A stretch of DNA of 64,000 bases from Nageia nagi (taxonomy: Eukaryota; Pinophyta): positions 69,874,001-69,938,000 of the forward strand of contig JBITNC010000001.1 of NCBI GenBank assembly GCA_050084985.1, written 5' to 3'. This document shows positions 11,780 through 25,397 of the stretch, in pieces. The position numbers were made by a program, and so were the translations under genes. Each line of letters begins with the position of its first letter. The stretch's first letter is position 1. The notes under the pieces are model-generated. The model searched no databases. It saw nothing but the letters and a program-made list of their open reading frames with translations, and was not told the DNA's origin.

Positions 11780-12260
11780 TTATAATATTACAAAATCATC
11801 GAAAATGAAACCCCCTATGCAAAATTCAAAGGGGAAATCATCATCCATCTCTGCTAGGCAAGGGCATAATCATAAAGATATGAGATAGAAATTAAAATCC
11901 AAAGATGATTACATCGATGGAATGCAATCATCAAAATAACCTAAGAGGGTGGTAGATCATATAATGAAAGAAAACCTAAAGCCTAAGTCAATAAAATATG
12001 ATAAGTATGGACATCATGTTTATCATCATCAATTGGGGCATGATACTAAACATTGCCACCAATTAAATCAAGCCCTTCATGATTTGATGGATGATAGATG
12101 ATTTGAAGTAGATATACCTTTATTGATAGATAACAATTTATATCATCTACAAAATACATACATACATTCCACACAATTAAACAATGATGAATTATGTTAT
12201 TTGCATAAGGATATTCAATCTCCTTCACATTGTTCACATTGGGGCAGTCGTCCCCCATCT
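11780..12260 (+). pseudogene. Zinc-motif tail after the protease of element B
   Basis: Translates to YHHQLGHDTKHCHQLNQALHD near 12020-12085, followed by a broken FEVDIP-like segment. This H..GHDT..C..L....DL pattern with FEVDIP is common in plant Ty3 polyproteins. At least three stops. In an autonomous relative the reverse transcriptase would follow, but here coding sequence ends about 12250. Confidence 0.6.
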
Positions 12261-12264
12261 TACT

Positions 12265-15200
12265 TTTGATCTCCTATGTTTTACATAGATCACATTGGGG
12301 CAATTGCCCTCCATCATATAAAAAAAAATCATTTTATTTTTATTAAAAAAAAATAATAATAAATCATCAAAATATGATTAAAAACTAAAATGATCATATC
12401 TGATTTTGAAATAGGTTGTAATATGTTTATTGCATTTCCATGTCTTCCCCTTTTTCCACCTCATATTCATCCCCCATTATGTTAGAATATTTAAGTATCA
12501 TATTATATTCTAACAATTCATCAAGGCATATATACTATACATTATCCATGATCACTTCCATACCATTATACAAATATGTTTAATACTTATTGTAAAAGAA
12601 ATAGTTTATGAAATTAATATTCTTATTGACTTTACCAACCTTCATCATGAAATTTTTGAAATTTTGGATGATAAACAAACATGATTATGATACACTTAAG
12701 GTTATTACAGACTCATACACATCTTCATATTTAAATAATCTTAAAATAGTCAAGAATTAGGTGTTACAAGAGCATGATTTCAAGTGAAAGTATTACATGT
12801 TCATCCTATTATTCGCTTCATCTCGAACCCAAGAATCATTTGATAGTTAAAAAAAAAAAATCATAAGTCAAAACAAAAAAAAAATAAAAATAATAATAAT
12901 TACTACATCATATCAATGATTCTTGGGTGATTACAATATCCTCTACCGGGGCTATGGACGCTTGACTGGCAGTAGAGCAAGGTTGTAGTGGGATCGAGGG
13001 TTAATCCTCATCGGGGCTATGGATGCCTATCTAGCAATGGGGCATACCTTACGAGTGGCGACATGTCCTTATTGGTTAGTGACCTTCTTTCCTATGGACC
13101 TCTGTATGTTTCATATGGATGAACTAGCTTATATATTTTATGCTCTTGTGACATTTAGTTTGAGATTGTCTAGAGATGGAATAAACATCATTGCACACAC
13201 ATGAGTCTATGATAATTTTGAGAACATCATGACTTTGTTTTATATCATCTAAAGAAGAAAAAATCTAATGGTGATTGGTTAATATGGTTAACTTGAATAT
13301 TATGATCATTACATTTCTTCATCATACCATGCCTCCATCTCATACTATTTATTATTACATAGTAATTAATATTACACTTATATTTATCAATGCCTTGATG
13401 AGTTGATTAGTTTATCTCTCTAAATACTCAATACATCCTATGTCTATTCATTTGTTATACTATTTTCATATTAACATCCACCACCACCCCATACACATTA
13501 TACTATACCAACTTTCATATTTTATTATCCAACATCCATATATTTTCTAATCTATCTTTATTGATTGTTAAATTGGAGGTGCTTCCATATTATTTGAGAA
13601 AAGAGTGAGTAATTGCTCTCCCCATTAATATGCGAGTCAACATTGTTGTTGTTAAAACCTTTTGCTTCTTCTTATCTACAAGTTTAAGCAAGAAATTACC
13701 CTTAGTAGATTGATAAAAGTCAACCCTAGAACATTGTTAAATTTTATAGCTTCCATTATTCTTTGGGATCGAGAGTAAGAAATTATTCTCCCCATTGAAT
13801 TGGAAGCCAATGTTCTTTTCTTATCATATCCCATCCATTTCAACCCCTTAGAACATCGTTAAAAAGCTTCCATCATTCCTTGGGATCGAGAGTAAGAAAT
13901 TGCTCTTCTCTTTGAATTAGAAGTCAATGTTCTTCTTCCCTTTCCATTCATTATCATCTACCCATAAATTGAATGTGTGTTACATCTTGTTCCATATCCC
14001 TTGCACATGTTATCATAAAATAAAAAGTATTAGTAACCAAATCTTGTAAATGATACAATCTAATACTGCAATTTTCCAAATCATTATCCTTAAATTTGAA
14101 GATATTTAATAATATCAAAATCAACATTTAAAAATACAATAATAATCCCATAATTCTTTGATGGGATAATTGTTATCATCATATTCCTTATCATGAATCT
14201 TTGATGATATCAAATTATAAACAGTTCCATCTTAAAGTCTTTGATGGGGCAGTTACCATTATTTTATTCATCATAAGTACTTGATTAGGTATATCAATAT
14301 AAAATCCATAAGAATATAAAACATATAAAAAAAAAATCAAAATCAACATCGATGATTGAAAAAATAATAAAAATAATAACAATAAAAATAATCGAAACAC
14401 TTATTCAATCTTGAGATACACCATCAATGTGCGACACATAAAGTAAGCTCATAATTAAAGTTTAATAATCATGATTTTAAGTTTCTTAAAAATGAATAAT
14501 AAAATACATAATATATCTCATCTATCATTATGTCGATCTTTGTAGCAAACTTGATTTTGTATCACCATCTCGATAAATGAGGTAGAATGCATTTGTCTTG
14601 TTTTCAAGTCTTGTTCAACAAAAAACCTCAATCATGGAAAAACATGTTTCTAATGATTTTTGCAATAAATAATAATGAAACCCATTCTGCTAGGGCAAAT
14701 AGCAGAATTATCAAACATTAAAATGTTATCTACTTTAAAAGGATTCCACGTCACATACATGCTAATGGCAAAGAGCCTATGGAATAAAGTGTTCCATGAA
14801 ATAGCATTTGTAGACAAGCATGAGTACTTAGTAAAATGTAGAACTTATTTTCAAAATACTTTGATTGCAAAAATTCAAAAAGTTTATGTTTAATCATAAT
14901 TTGGGGCAACTATGATTGTCCATGACCCAAAGCAAATCATTTGCCTCTACCATCAACCAACAAAATCAAGATTTAAAATATTCATACATAAGTTGATAAA
15001 CTCAAGTGTATGAGTCTTGACTTAACCACTTACCAACCTCAAGTATATTATCACCTACTTATGAGTCTAGTGGTATTTGTATAATTCTACAATGATAACA
15101 TATTAGTTTGTTTGTATCTTCTTAAGATACATGACTATGTTTGCTCATCACATCATGCCATTAAAAAAAAAAAATGTTTGCAGTTCAAAAAATAAATAAA

Positions 15201-17308
15201 TAACAAAAAGGTCCTACAACTAGGTAAAATGGAGCTAATCATGAAAGAAACACCAAGCATCTACAACAATAAAACATCTCATCATTTTTGCTATGTTACA
15301 ACATTTACAAAAGCATGAGTGGGGCACTGAGTGATCCATTATATAGTAAATGTATCCATGACAACAATGCAAGATGAAAATCATGGATCACATATGCATT
15401 TACATTTATGAAAAAATTGTATGTGATTACACACAAGTGTCAACCATTCATCATATTCATACATCACATATATATACTCATGGTAATAAGTCAAAACATG
15501 AAGAAGATAACCAAATAAACATGCAAACTCGATCATAAACAATTTCATCATGAATCCTTGATAGGACAAACACCATTTATTGTTTATGATCTTACAATGA
15601 ATCACAAACTTCCTAGTTCAAATAATATGTCATGTTATGCATGTTTAGTCATCACTTATTGTTATACGTATTCAGGAAACCCTAGTCATCAAAAAACATG
15701 ATTCCAATGATTTTTGTAAAACCTATTCTTCTAGAGTAATAACATAATAATCAAAATTCAAATCAGTGCACACAAAGGGAACTTCATGTCATATACCTGA
15801 CTCGGCTCCATACATTCCCTTGGGATAAACACAAGACACCCATGTAATGATATATGGAAATAAGCCTTTAGTACCTATTTGGTGTACAACCAATGTGTGT
15901 TCAAAATACTTCAATTGCAAAGCTTAAGAAATCATACCTAGATAACTAGGGTAAATACAACTTCTCATGACCTAAAATCAAACCTTATGTTCACCTATCA
16001 ACGATTGAAATAATAAGGTTAGAATCACTTGTACATTCATCTTACTTGTTCACTAGCTAATATGCATTAGTTTTTTTAATAGTCTATCATCATCATCACT
16101 GACATCATTAGTCAGTTCAAAAGGGGCCATAATACTAAGATCATCACCACAATCAAAGTAAGCCCATGATCACATAGTAAGACCATGGCTACATCTCTTT
16201 TAAAATATACCCAAAAAATTGTTAATTACAAAATCAAAATTTATATGTCTACTCATGATTAGGATAATTATAGTTACTTATAACCTAAAATAAGATATTT
16301 ATACTCAATATGATTCTAAAAGACTTATGCAAAAGATCATCATGAAACTCATTCTGCTAGGTCAAAAGTAGAGAAAAGTGAAAGATGATTTGTATATACA
16401 AAACAAGCTTCCTATCACATACTCGCTTCAGCATGCATAGACAAACTACAGTCTTGTCATGCAACTGCCATAAATAGCACACAGTATGGAGATAAAAACA
16501 AGTGAAGTTTTGATATACAACATCACTATCTCAAAATTGTATACATCAAATAAGCTTACCATCACATGCTTCAGTATGCAAAGATAAACTAGAGTCTTGT
16601 CATGCAACTACCATAAACAGCACATAGTATGGAGATTGACACAAGTGTAGTTTTGATGTATTAAAATATCATTTTCAGAATGTATCAATTGCAAAAGGTT
16701 AAAAGATCATATTTAGTCATGGCAAGGAATATCTTCATGACAACACCAGATGATGATATATATATATATATATATATATATAATAAGTTTTGATTCAGAG
16801 AAGCTATAATTATATCCTACTAAAAGATCTTAAGCTTTATACGAAAAAATATTTTGATGATATTTCTTAAAAATATCATTAACATTTACAAATATCAAAG
16901 GAGATCAAATGTGATGTATCATTGTTATAGGAGATCATCTTGAAACCCCATTTTGGGACAAAGGACAACACCATCAAAACTCATATACTAAGGAAAACTT
17001 ATACGGTACAGGTGCACTTAGACATGCAAAATGACATAATAGAAATATCATGCAACTGTCACACAAGCTCAAGACATCGTCATACTAAAAATAGTCACTT
17101 CTGAAGTATATTCAAATTTGCTTTCAAAACTATATCAAATGTTAAAGGAAAACACATTTTATCATAATTTGATAAATCAAAATTTTGATTCATCTAAGAA
17201 ATTGAGTCAAAACTTATATCATAGAAAAGTAGCAACATATAATCAAACAACAAAGCTTCTCATTCTACATTTTTTGAAACTATCAACCTCATCTTCGGTT
17301 GATAATTC
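12265..17308 (+). other. Non-coding 3' internal region of element B
   Basis: About 5 kb with no supported coding sequence on either strand. It holds diverged direct repeats. Blocks of GGGATCGAGAGTAAGAAATT lie near 13766 and 13885, with a weaker one near 13600. A block of CCATTCTGCTAGG type recurs near 14680, 15725 and 16350, and perhaps again, weakly, near 16945. A clear 143 bp tandem duplication is at 16400-16684, and a (TA)n run at 16755-16783. The region replaces pol. Confidence 0.7.
16400..16684 (+). repeat. 143 bp tandem duplication inside element B
   Basis: GTCTTGTCATGCAACTGCC at 16451 recurs as GTCTTGTCATGCAACTACC at 16594, with matching flanks on both sides (AAGCTTCCTATCACAT against AAGCTTACCATCACAT; TATGGAGAT in both). 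Confidence 0.85.
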
Positions 17309-17322
17309 AAAAAGGGGCAAAA
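17309..17322 (+). other. Polypurine tract of element B
   Basis: AAAAAGGGGCAAAA lies immediately before the TG of the 3' LTR. It has one pyrimidine. This is the expected primer site for plus-strand DNA synthesis. Confidence 0.85.
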
Positions 17323-17782
17323 TGTAGACACTCAAAATAAACCCTACATCTAGTTTAACAACATATAAATAAATAAAATAAGTATCTTTTTAACATATAT
17401 CACATTAAAATAATCATAACTCTTTATGCAAGCCTCAAACAAGCTTGAAAACTCCATTATTAGATAGATCTCATTGAGTAGATGCAAAATGAGTGGTCAT
17501 ACAACCCCTTTTCATTAAAAAATGACCATTTGGTGATCATTTTAATATTATTATAAAAATTATGGAAAATTCGTTAACGATCCAGTACGATCGTTGACGA
17601 TCTTGTAGGATCGTTAACAATCCCTGATTAATTCAAAGATAGATAAGTCTAAGCCTAGAATAGCCCAACATGCATGATTTAGGATTTTTTATGCGGATTT
17701 GGGATAAGAACACCTCAAAATTTGTACAAGATGTTACCTTGAATTTTGTGCCAGTAAGATAATGTATAACAAACATTTGAGC

Positions 17783-17793
17783 CTATAAATATA
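17783..17793 (+). promoter_or_regulatory. TATA box in 3' LTR of B
   Basis: CTATAAATATA, the counterpart of the 5' LTR box. Here it could fire into flanking DNA. Confidence 0.5.
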
Positions 17794-18498
17794 AGCTCTA
17801 TATATGAACAAAGGGACCCAATTTTCATAAGCAAAGCTCTACCAAGATCTAACCAGAAGCTCTACCAAGATCAGACCAAAAGCTCTGCTAAGATCAAACT
17901 AGAAGCTCTGCCATTAAGATTACTTAGAGGTTATATTATTTTGAGTTTCCTTATTTTATCTTCTGTTATTATTATTACATTATATTATATAATATATGTT
18001 GTATTTAATTATGTTTTGCATATGATATATCAGGTATGCTTTGATGTTTTGTTCATTTTCTATGTGTAGGGTCAATACAGGAAAAGAACAATAGAAGTAA
18101 GCACGAAGGAAAATAACCAGGACAAAATACAAAAATTTCAAAATTTGCAAAAGTTCACTATAGTGTCAGAAATCATCAACGATCCAGACATCGGTCGATG
18201 GTGATTTATTAGATTGATGATAAAATCCAAAAAATAAAAAGTGCACTATAATAGTGGAGATCATCGATGATTCATACATGGATCGTTGTCGATCCATACA
18301 TCGATCATTGTCGATCCATACAGATCGTTGCACTATGATTAATTTTGAATTTTTTTAAATCTTAATCAATATTATTTGTCAATAACTCCTTATGTATGAG
18401 TCATATTCATTTGTTAAACATTATTTTTAAAATAATATTTGCATTTGTATTGTATCTCTTAATATTATAATTCAATAATCATGCGACGATGGATGCCA

Positions 18499-18654
18499 CT
18501 AGCTTTGATATAACCCCTTATATATCAAAAAATGTTGAGAGATATCATTTCGAGGCACCTATCTTGGATATAGCAATACCAAGAAATGAGATAGGCACCT
18601 CGAAATGATATCTCTCGGCATTTTTTGATATATAAGGGGTTATATCAAAGCTAG
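18499..18654. repeat. Foldback (MITE-like) inverted repeat inside LTR B
   Basis: Left arm 18499-18564 and right arm 18589-18654, each 66 bp and complementary at all but about 4 positions, around a 24-base loop. The outer ends read CTAGCTTTGATATAACCCC and its complement. The arms are present only in the 3' LTR of element B, so this is a secondary insertion or local duplication. No clear target duplication was seen, and the inserted DNA extends about 160 bp to the left of the hairpin. The transcript would form a long hairpin RNA. Confidence 0.92.
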
Positions 18655-18794
18655 TTTTATTAAATTTCATTCAATCTTTTCAGATATAATATCTACCTTA
18701 TTATTGATGTGTAATATTGAATGTGTTCTGATTTATTATGTTGAATGATTAATCTGGCTATATTGAGTTTTAGGTGCACAATTTAATATACACA

Positions 18795-19175
18795 ATATAT
18801 GACATAGTATTAACATACAATTAACATTAACATAGCATTAATATAAAATTAACAGTAACATAACATTAGTAGAGCATTCATCATAGTTTAATGTTACATT
18901 AACATTGTAATAGGATTAACATTACCATTGAAATAACATGAACATAAAATAAAATTAACATTCACATTAGATTACTATTAAAATAACATGAACATAACAT
19001 AACAAAACATTAACATTCACATTGCAATAATATTACCATTACAATTAAAATAATATCAACGTAACATAATATTAACATTGCATTAACATTAACATAACAT
19101 TAACATACAATTATTTTTAACATAACATTAACTTTTCATTCACATAACATTGACATTGACATAGCATTTAAATTT
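18795..19175. repeat. ATTAACAT-type minisatellite, right half
   Basis: Resumes the array of 4851-5238 after element B: units such as ACATTAACATAGCATTA, with more ACATAACATTA and TTAAAATAACATGAACATA variants. It merges into telomere-like DNA to the right. Confidence 0.88.
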
Positions 19176-19520
19176 ACATAATATAATATAATATTAACCT
19201 TCTATTATGATTACTATTATCATATTAACCCCTAATGGCCCTTTAAACATCCTTAACCCCAAACTTCTTAACCCTTACCACTACCCTAGTCTTAACCCGT
19301 AACCCTTAACTTCAATTGTAACTAATAACATCAAATATTAACTTTAATCATAACCAATAACATCAAACCCCAAACTATTACCCTTAACTCTAAACCCTTA
19401 CCTTTAACCCTACCCCTAACCCTAACCTTAACTATTAACACCTAACCTTAACTTCGACTAACATTAATCATTAATACCTAACTCTAACTCCCACTAACCC
19501 CAAACCCTAACCTCTAATTT
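19176..19520. repeat. Degenerate telomere-like repeats (C-rich strand)
   Basis: Many TAACCC, AACCCTAACC and CCCTTAACCCT motifs with irregular spacing, for example CCTACCCCTAACCCTAACCTT near 19410. Neither pure TTTAGGG nor TTAGGG. Interstitial and decayed. Confidence 0.75.
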
Positions 19521-20093
19521 AAATTATTTATACATATATATATTTTAATTAATTTATTTAAATATTATTTTTTAATTATTTATTTATTTAAATTATTTAA
19601 ATATTTAAATTTAAATATTATTTTAAATTATTTTTTTTTAAATTAAAATATTATTTAAATTATATAAATTCTATTTTTATTTAAATATGTATTTTTTCTT
19701 ATTTTTTTATTTTTAATTTATTTAATTATTTTTCATCCTGATGGCATGCCTGACATCGATCGACATCAGGAATATCTTCAAGAGGCACCCATAATCACAT
19801 AAAAACATAACATCCCTACCCCACACCTATTACTTTCATTCCAAACTTTCAAAACACACCCAAAAAACATTTCTACTTCAAATTTTGGTAGGTGCAACCA
19901 AGAAGGGGGTTCTCTACACCATTCTACCTATTATTATGGAGATTTTTCAACCAAGTAAGAATTTTCTACCACATTCTAGTAATTTTCATTTATTTCTTGT
20001 ATATTTTTTATTTTTACAAATAAATGTAAAAACTTAGGTTTCTTAAATCTACATGAAACTATTAAAAACCCTAAGTTATTTTTTGTAAATTTG
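19521..20093. other. AT-rich spacer
   Basis: Runs of ATTTAAAT and TTTAATT (19520-19730), then unassigned sequence. No coding signal seen. Confidence 0.6.
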
Positions 20094-20226
20094 AAGGATT
20101 TTTTAAGAATTTGGAAAAAAAACCTAGGATTTTTACCAAATATTTTAAGAATTTACAAAAAACCCTAAATTTTTCATTAAATGTTTTAAGAATTTGGAAA
20201 AAACCCTAGGGTTTTTACTAAATTTA
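20094..20226. repeat. About 42 bp tandem repeat, 3 copies
   Basis: Three units of TTTTAAGAATTTGGAAAAAA followed by CCCTAGGGTTTTTACTAAAT or variants, with weaker copies up to about 20400. Each contains a CCTAGG palindrome. Confidence 0.75.
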
Positions 20227-20479
20227 CTAAAAATCATATAAAAATTGGTAAAAAATCTTAAGATTTTTTTCATATTTATAGAGGTTTTTGAGAAATTAGT
20301 AAAAACCTTGTGTATTTTCAAAAAATTTAGTAAAAAATTTAAAATTTAGAAAAAATTCTTGGGTTTTCTCTAATTTTGAATTTTTTTTACTAAATATCCT
20401 AGCAAAAACTAAACAAATTTTGAAAATTCATTAGAAGAAAATATATAGGAAAATAATTACATAAAAATTTAGGAAAATT

Positions 20480-23400
20480 ACCTTCTCCAATCTTGATCCT
20501 CCTATTTTGTATTAGAAAAAAAATGTAATGCTACCTCCCATTTCTTGATAATATTTTTCACCTATTCTTGACATCACAAATCCTAATATTTTAGACCTTT
20601 TTTTTAGTTTAAACACTTGAATAGTCTATGAATGGACAAGGTGATGCATATGAGCATATCAACATTGTTAGCTAGTCAACACCCACATGACAAGATTGGC
20701 CAAATATGGATTAGCAAATCCTAGTCATAATCCTCTAGTGTTCACTTCTCAATGCTCATCCTATTGGAATATGCCACATAAGTGACCCCACCATTCTTGT
20801 TCATGAACTATGCAACAAACATTATGGTCATGGCATAGTGGTTTTCTACTTGGGACCCATATCACTTGAGAAAATGCTCGTCCACTAGGTTATTCATATT
20901 TTTTATGTAACCCTCTAATTCATGGGTGAAAATAGATTTTTTTAGGCAATCTCCAAAATGAAATAGTTTTATCAACTACTACCCTCATTTGATAACCTAT
21001 TAAGGGTATGATAAACTAGCCTAGCCATATCTATTGGTTAAGCTCACCATAGAGTTTAGCATCCTCATGCCCATATCTTAGGGAGCCATGGGTATTGGAA
21101 TAATACCCTTGAGTGGTTTGTATAGTCTAATAAGTTTTCAAATAATGCTATAAAAGTAAACCACCCCATATCCTATTGATCCTAGAAATAATTGATTCCA
21201 AATCAATTATTAGGTTTTCTAGGTTTCATGCTTGTATCAAGCATCAAGATGTTAGTTTAATCTAAAATTAAAGGTAAACAAATTAACTTTCATATTTTAA
21301 AATAAATAAGTAATAAATTCATCAAAGTATGCAAGAAGATTCAATTCAAACTTATTCAAGAAGTCACTAAGAATATTCAAAAGTACTATAATTATCTCAT
21401 ATGCATGATGCAGTGTGTAAAGTACTACTTTATAAAAACTTCACATGCTAGAAACTAATAATGAGCTTAGACTTAACACTAAAGTCAACTACTTCTAACA
21501 AGGAAGTATGATGTAGAGTGGTCCATACTTAACGAATATTCTTTTTGTATGTCATTTAGTGTGTTCTTATACTAAGAGTTTGACTAATGATGTTTCTACG
21601 AAATTTTATCCTCATCATTGAGATAACCTTTAAGTTTCATATTTGTAGATTTAGTTCAATTATATGATAACTTTGAAGTCCACTTTAACCTTATAGGGTT
21701 CATCACCTCATTTAGGTCAACTTAAGCATTATTTCCTAACCTTATTATTTGAACCAAGTATCATTTCTCAAGATAATTATGTAATGTACAAGATTCATCA
21801 TAGGGGCCTTTGTTTATTTCAAGAATAGGTTTGATTCTATATTCATCCTAACCATATCATAATTTTTTCTCCTTTTAAATTGGTTACCAGTAATACTTAT
21901 GATAAGTCATTATTTATATCATAGGTTACCTCTTACCCAAATTATTCTCTTTGATACACTTACAAGTGTTAAGGGATTAATAGTGTTATTCCATAATTTT
22001 AGTCACTACAAAAATTATCTTTATATTGGGGAATCCCTTCCCTTTATTAAATCAATTTCTTCAATATCACTTACAAAATATGGGTTATATGAGAGAACCT
22101 TAGTTTAAGGCTACTTTGGGAGTATTATAGTTAATTCATAATTACACCCAAGACTATGGTTCTATTTTTTTCACACAAGATAGATGTTTATTCTTGAATA
22201 TGTAGTAATACTTTATTTGTACTACTATTCGTGTGGAAAAATTAAATACCTTTAGGAACATCTCATAGAGTGAATCATATAAAAAACATTCCTTGAATTG
22301 TTACTGATAAACTTACATAATAACCATAGGCTATTATTATGGATACAAATTTTAAGTGATTGATAGCTCCATCCTAAACCTTAATTAAGTACATGGAGAT
22401 CATAATCTTTCAAATATAGGGTAACCTTAATTTACACATCATGGAATACAAGCACTTGATTACAGGTATATTCCTTCACACATAACATAGTGAATTTGCT
22501 TCACATCATTGTAGAGGGTACTTGATGGACTTCATCAAATCTTTTTTCTTTGGAAGTAGCTCCTTTCCATATTCATTCTTCATGCTCCTCCAATGGTCCA
22601 AGGTTCATTGGTGTTAGGTACTAAGAAGGGCTTTCAAGTAATTGAGGATTAGGAAATCCCCTTTTTTTTATACCATAATGCATATGATTTTAAATACCCT
22701 CTCTATGGATCTCAGGAGCTTTTATATTCTCTCTAGAACTACCTCCATTCCTTGGTCATAGGGTAAAATTTTATGATCTAGTCATTACACATGAATCTTA
22801 CTCAAAAATAATGTTATGAACACATAATAATCAAACTATAAGATTTATCATTATTTATAGCATAATACATCCTTAAATATTAATTTCTTTACCATATTTA
22901 TGCTTCAATTACATTATAATAGTGTTTGAACATACTATTCATTCCAACTAAATAATGTTCCATCACATTTCTATTTAGGTCATAGCTTCTAATTTCATAA
23001 GTCTATAAAAAACCTTCCAACTCCAAATAAATTTATTGAAATCCTTGCAAACAAGTTTTATAATCATAAATAATTTTATGTACATATAATAAAGTTAAAC
23101 TATGAAACTTTGTATTGGATGTGGGATCCCTTTAATGGATTCCAAAAATCTTTGACCTCATCAACTAATGTTCCCATAATATCTGCATTTGTAATATTGA
23201 GTACTATGTAGACAAACTTAATTTAGGCAAAAATGTTAAGTGCCTATGTAATGTTGACATATACCTTGTCAATGTGAATACTTATGGCCTTGTAAAATAT
23301 AATGTCTCATAGGAATGCTTTGATGAGCAAAGTCTCATACATTGAGAATGCAATGCATGACTCAATGAGTAGTTTGGCAAATATTTACATCGCCATAACA

Positions 23401-25378
23401 CCACCTTATTACAAAGATACCCAATGCTAATTATGCAAAGGTATGATGAATTTGCATGATAAAATACTTTATCTAGTGTTATCTAGTGTGGCTTGGTAAT
23501 ATGTTGTGTCTTAAAGGGATACGATAGAGTGATTTGTTATTTAAATGGGGACCTCATCGAAGTATAGTCTCTTAGAAAGAAATGACTATATGGAAACATT
23601 GGGTAAGGGGTTCCTTTTATAGAGAACTAAATATATGCATCCATATGGCATGAAATGATTCTCATATTTAATACAAAGTAGAGGTGATGGCTATCCCATC
23701 ACTTACGGACCCATGGAGTGTTATGCTTTTCCAATATGTGAGCATAGAGGTAAATAATGCCTTCACAATAATAACTTGTCCATGGACTAAAGCAACCACA
23801 TGAAACACACAACACAAATATGTATGGGAAGCCTATGAGTTGTTATGCAAGCTCACCCATTATCATGCTATCTTATGAATGGAATAAGTGGGAAATAATA
23901 CCCATAATGAGCACACTATATCAATTCAAAACTTAACTAAAAAATACTCTTTATTTAGGCACCATAACATGAGCATAATGAGTTGGGAATAAGCTACACA
24001 CCATAACCCTATATAATGCCATTCCATGGATGTAGTGTACACACAATAAGGGTTTGTTGGAAGGCCTATGAGTGGAGCAAAGAGATTTTGATTCACATCA
24101 ACATAGTCTCCCTGTGACCATACATAGCATAGGATAGTCAATGACTAGTCTTTTTTAATAATTTATTTATTTATTATGTCAAATAAATTGGTATCTAAGA
24201 CCTCTCAACCAATCAAATAAATCCAAAATAAAAGATTTTACCCCTAATTAACTATAAAGAGATAAGGAGTACAAAACCTTCACATGTAAAATATCAAATA
24301 AATACCAATGATATGTCTTTTCAAAATACACAAGTGTAATACTATTACCAAAAATCATCTTCAATAACATGTTCATAATCCTTTATCTAGGATCTCTTTT
24401 AGTATTAATATCTAAAATACAAAACAGAGCACCTAGGCTTGATAGGAAAGTATTCCTTTCTCCATGGAACTATAGGAAAAGGAGAAATAATAATATAATG
24501 ATTCCTCCTTTCCTAAGGGTTCCCCAAGTATTTATAGCTATAGGTTGTTGTAATATTTACAAAAAATGTGTTTAGTCATCCAACTCAATAATTTTTGTTT
24601 GGATGGTGTAGGCATTTTTTTTTTGTGTGGTAGGTCTCCAATTATTTTGTTGGCAAGTGTGGTATCATACAAAATAATTTGGACCTTTTATATTAGGTTA
24701 CAAAATATCTCCAATTATTTTATGCATCTATTACAAGGAAATAATTTGTGTGGGGATCCCATCTCCATTATTTTCACAAAATCCTAAACTACCCTTGTAA
24801 CCTCCATAACATGAAAATAATCCTTTTAAACTATAAATTTTAATTTCACACAATTTCACTAAAATTTCAAGGTAAAAATTTTAAATTCAAATGAATGGAA
24901 TATTCCTTGCCTCATTCAAAGTTAGTCAATAAATTTTGAAAATGCACATCAAATTTTTTAAAACTCATTTTTACCTATAGTGACCCCTTCATCTTGCAAG
25001 GTAAATATATTAGAGCACACACACATACAACATTGAAATCAATATTATACATAATAATTATGGTATGCATATATATAATCTATGAAGGTCATTAGGGATT
25101 CTCAACAAATCAAGGCCAATAATTTAATCACTCTTACCAATTTGTTCCCATAATTAACTCACCCTTGGTCTTTTGGTTCTCTAACTTGACTTCCTATCTC
25201 AAGTCAACTTGTAAACTATGTCATAAAATCTTAAATCCAACATCAAATTGACACAAATAATGCATATATCCACTCAAAATTACTCATCTCACAATCATAA
25301 ATTATTTTAATCACATTCAAATCCTCAATGGTATTTGAGTCTTTATAAAGGCAATTGAGTAGGTCATCACAAAAAATA
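20480..25378. other. Long unassigned region
   Basis: About 4.9 kb between the repeats and the LINE. Short open frames (for example minus 23926-24141) show no recognisable domain and end at random-looking stops. Minus-strand reading at 20650-20880 and 23150-24140 gives stretches with few stops, almost all explicable as decayed Gln, Trp or Arg codons, so old coding TE sequence is possible. I cannot name a family. Confidence 0.5.
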
Positions 25379-25397
25379 TTAAAATGAGTTATATATT
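25379..25397. repeat. Target-site duplication of LINE, left copy
   Basis: TTAAAATGAGTTATATATT, identical over 19 bases to 32187-32205. It is followed at once by TTTTT, the complement of the LINE's short A tail. Confidence 0.93.

Larger units (their letters stand above)
5239..18794 (+). mobile_element. Element B: 13.6 kb non-autonomous LTR retrotransposon (gag-protease only)
   Basis: Bounded by two long direct repeats, 5239-6392 and 17323-18794, each starting TGTAG and ending ATACACA. Next to the LTRs are a PBS-like site and a purine tract. The 5 bases outside are atatt on the left and atata on the right, a plausible 5 bp target duplication with one change. Inside, in order, are a repeat-rich leader (6412-8460), a leader ORF (8469-9479), gag (9619-11268), protease (11299-11756), a zinc-motif tail (11780-12260) and about 5 kb of non-coding DNA. 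I found no reverse transcriptase, RNase H or integrase in either strand. This fits elements that keep Gag and depend on another element for Pol. The LTRs are highly similar by eye apart from one insertion, so B is younger than C. Confidence 0.9.
17323..18794 (+). mobile_element. 3' LTR of element B with a 310 bp insertion
   Basis: Matches the 5' LTR from TGTAGACACTCAAAATAAAC to the terminal ATACACA. It is 1472 bp against 1154 bp, because about 18341-18654 is absent from the 5' LTR. The inserted segment ends in a large inverted repeat (18499-18654). Confidence 0.93.

Noticed and set aside
13019-13204. Plus-strand ORF of 61 codons in element B
   Set aside because: In the non-coding 3' region; no homology to Pol and interrupted on both sides.
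18499-18654. Rho-independent terminator or tRNA-like hairpin
   Set aside because: Far too long, in a eukaryotic LTR, with no T run; foldback element fits better.
20650-24141. Host gene on the minus strand
   Set aside because: Short frames with few stops but no domain, no splice pattern and no start could be supported.
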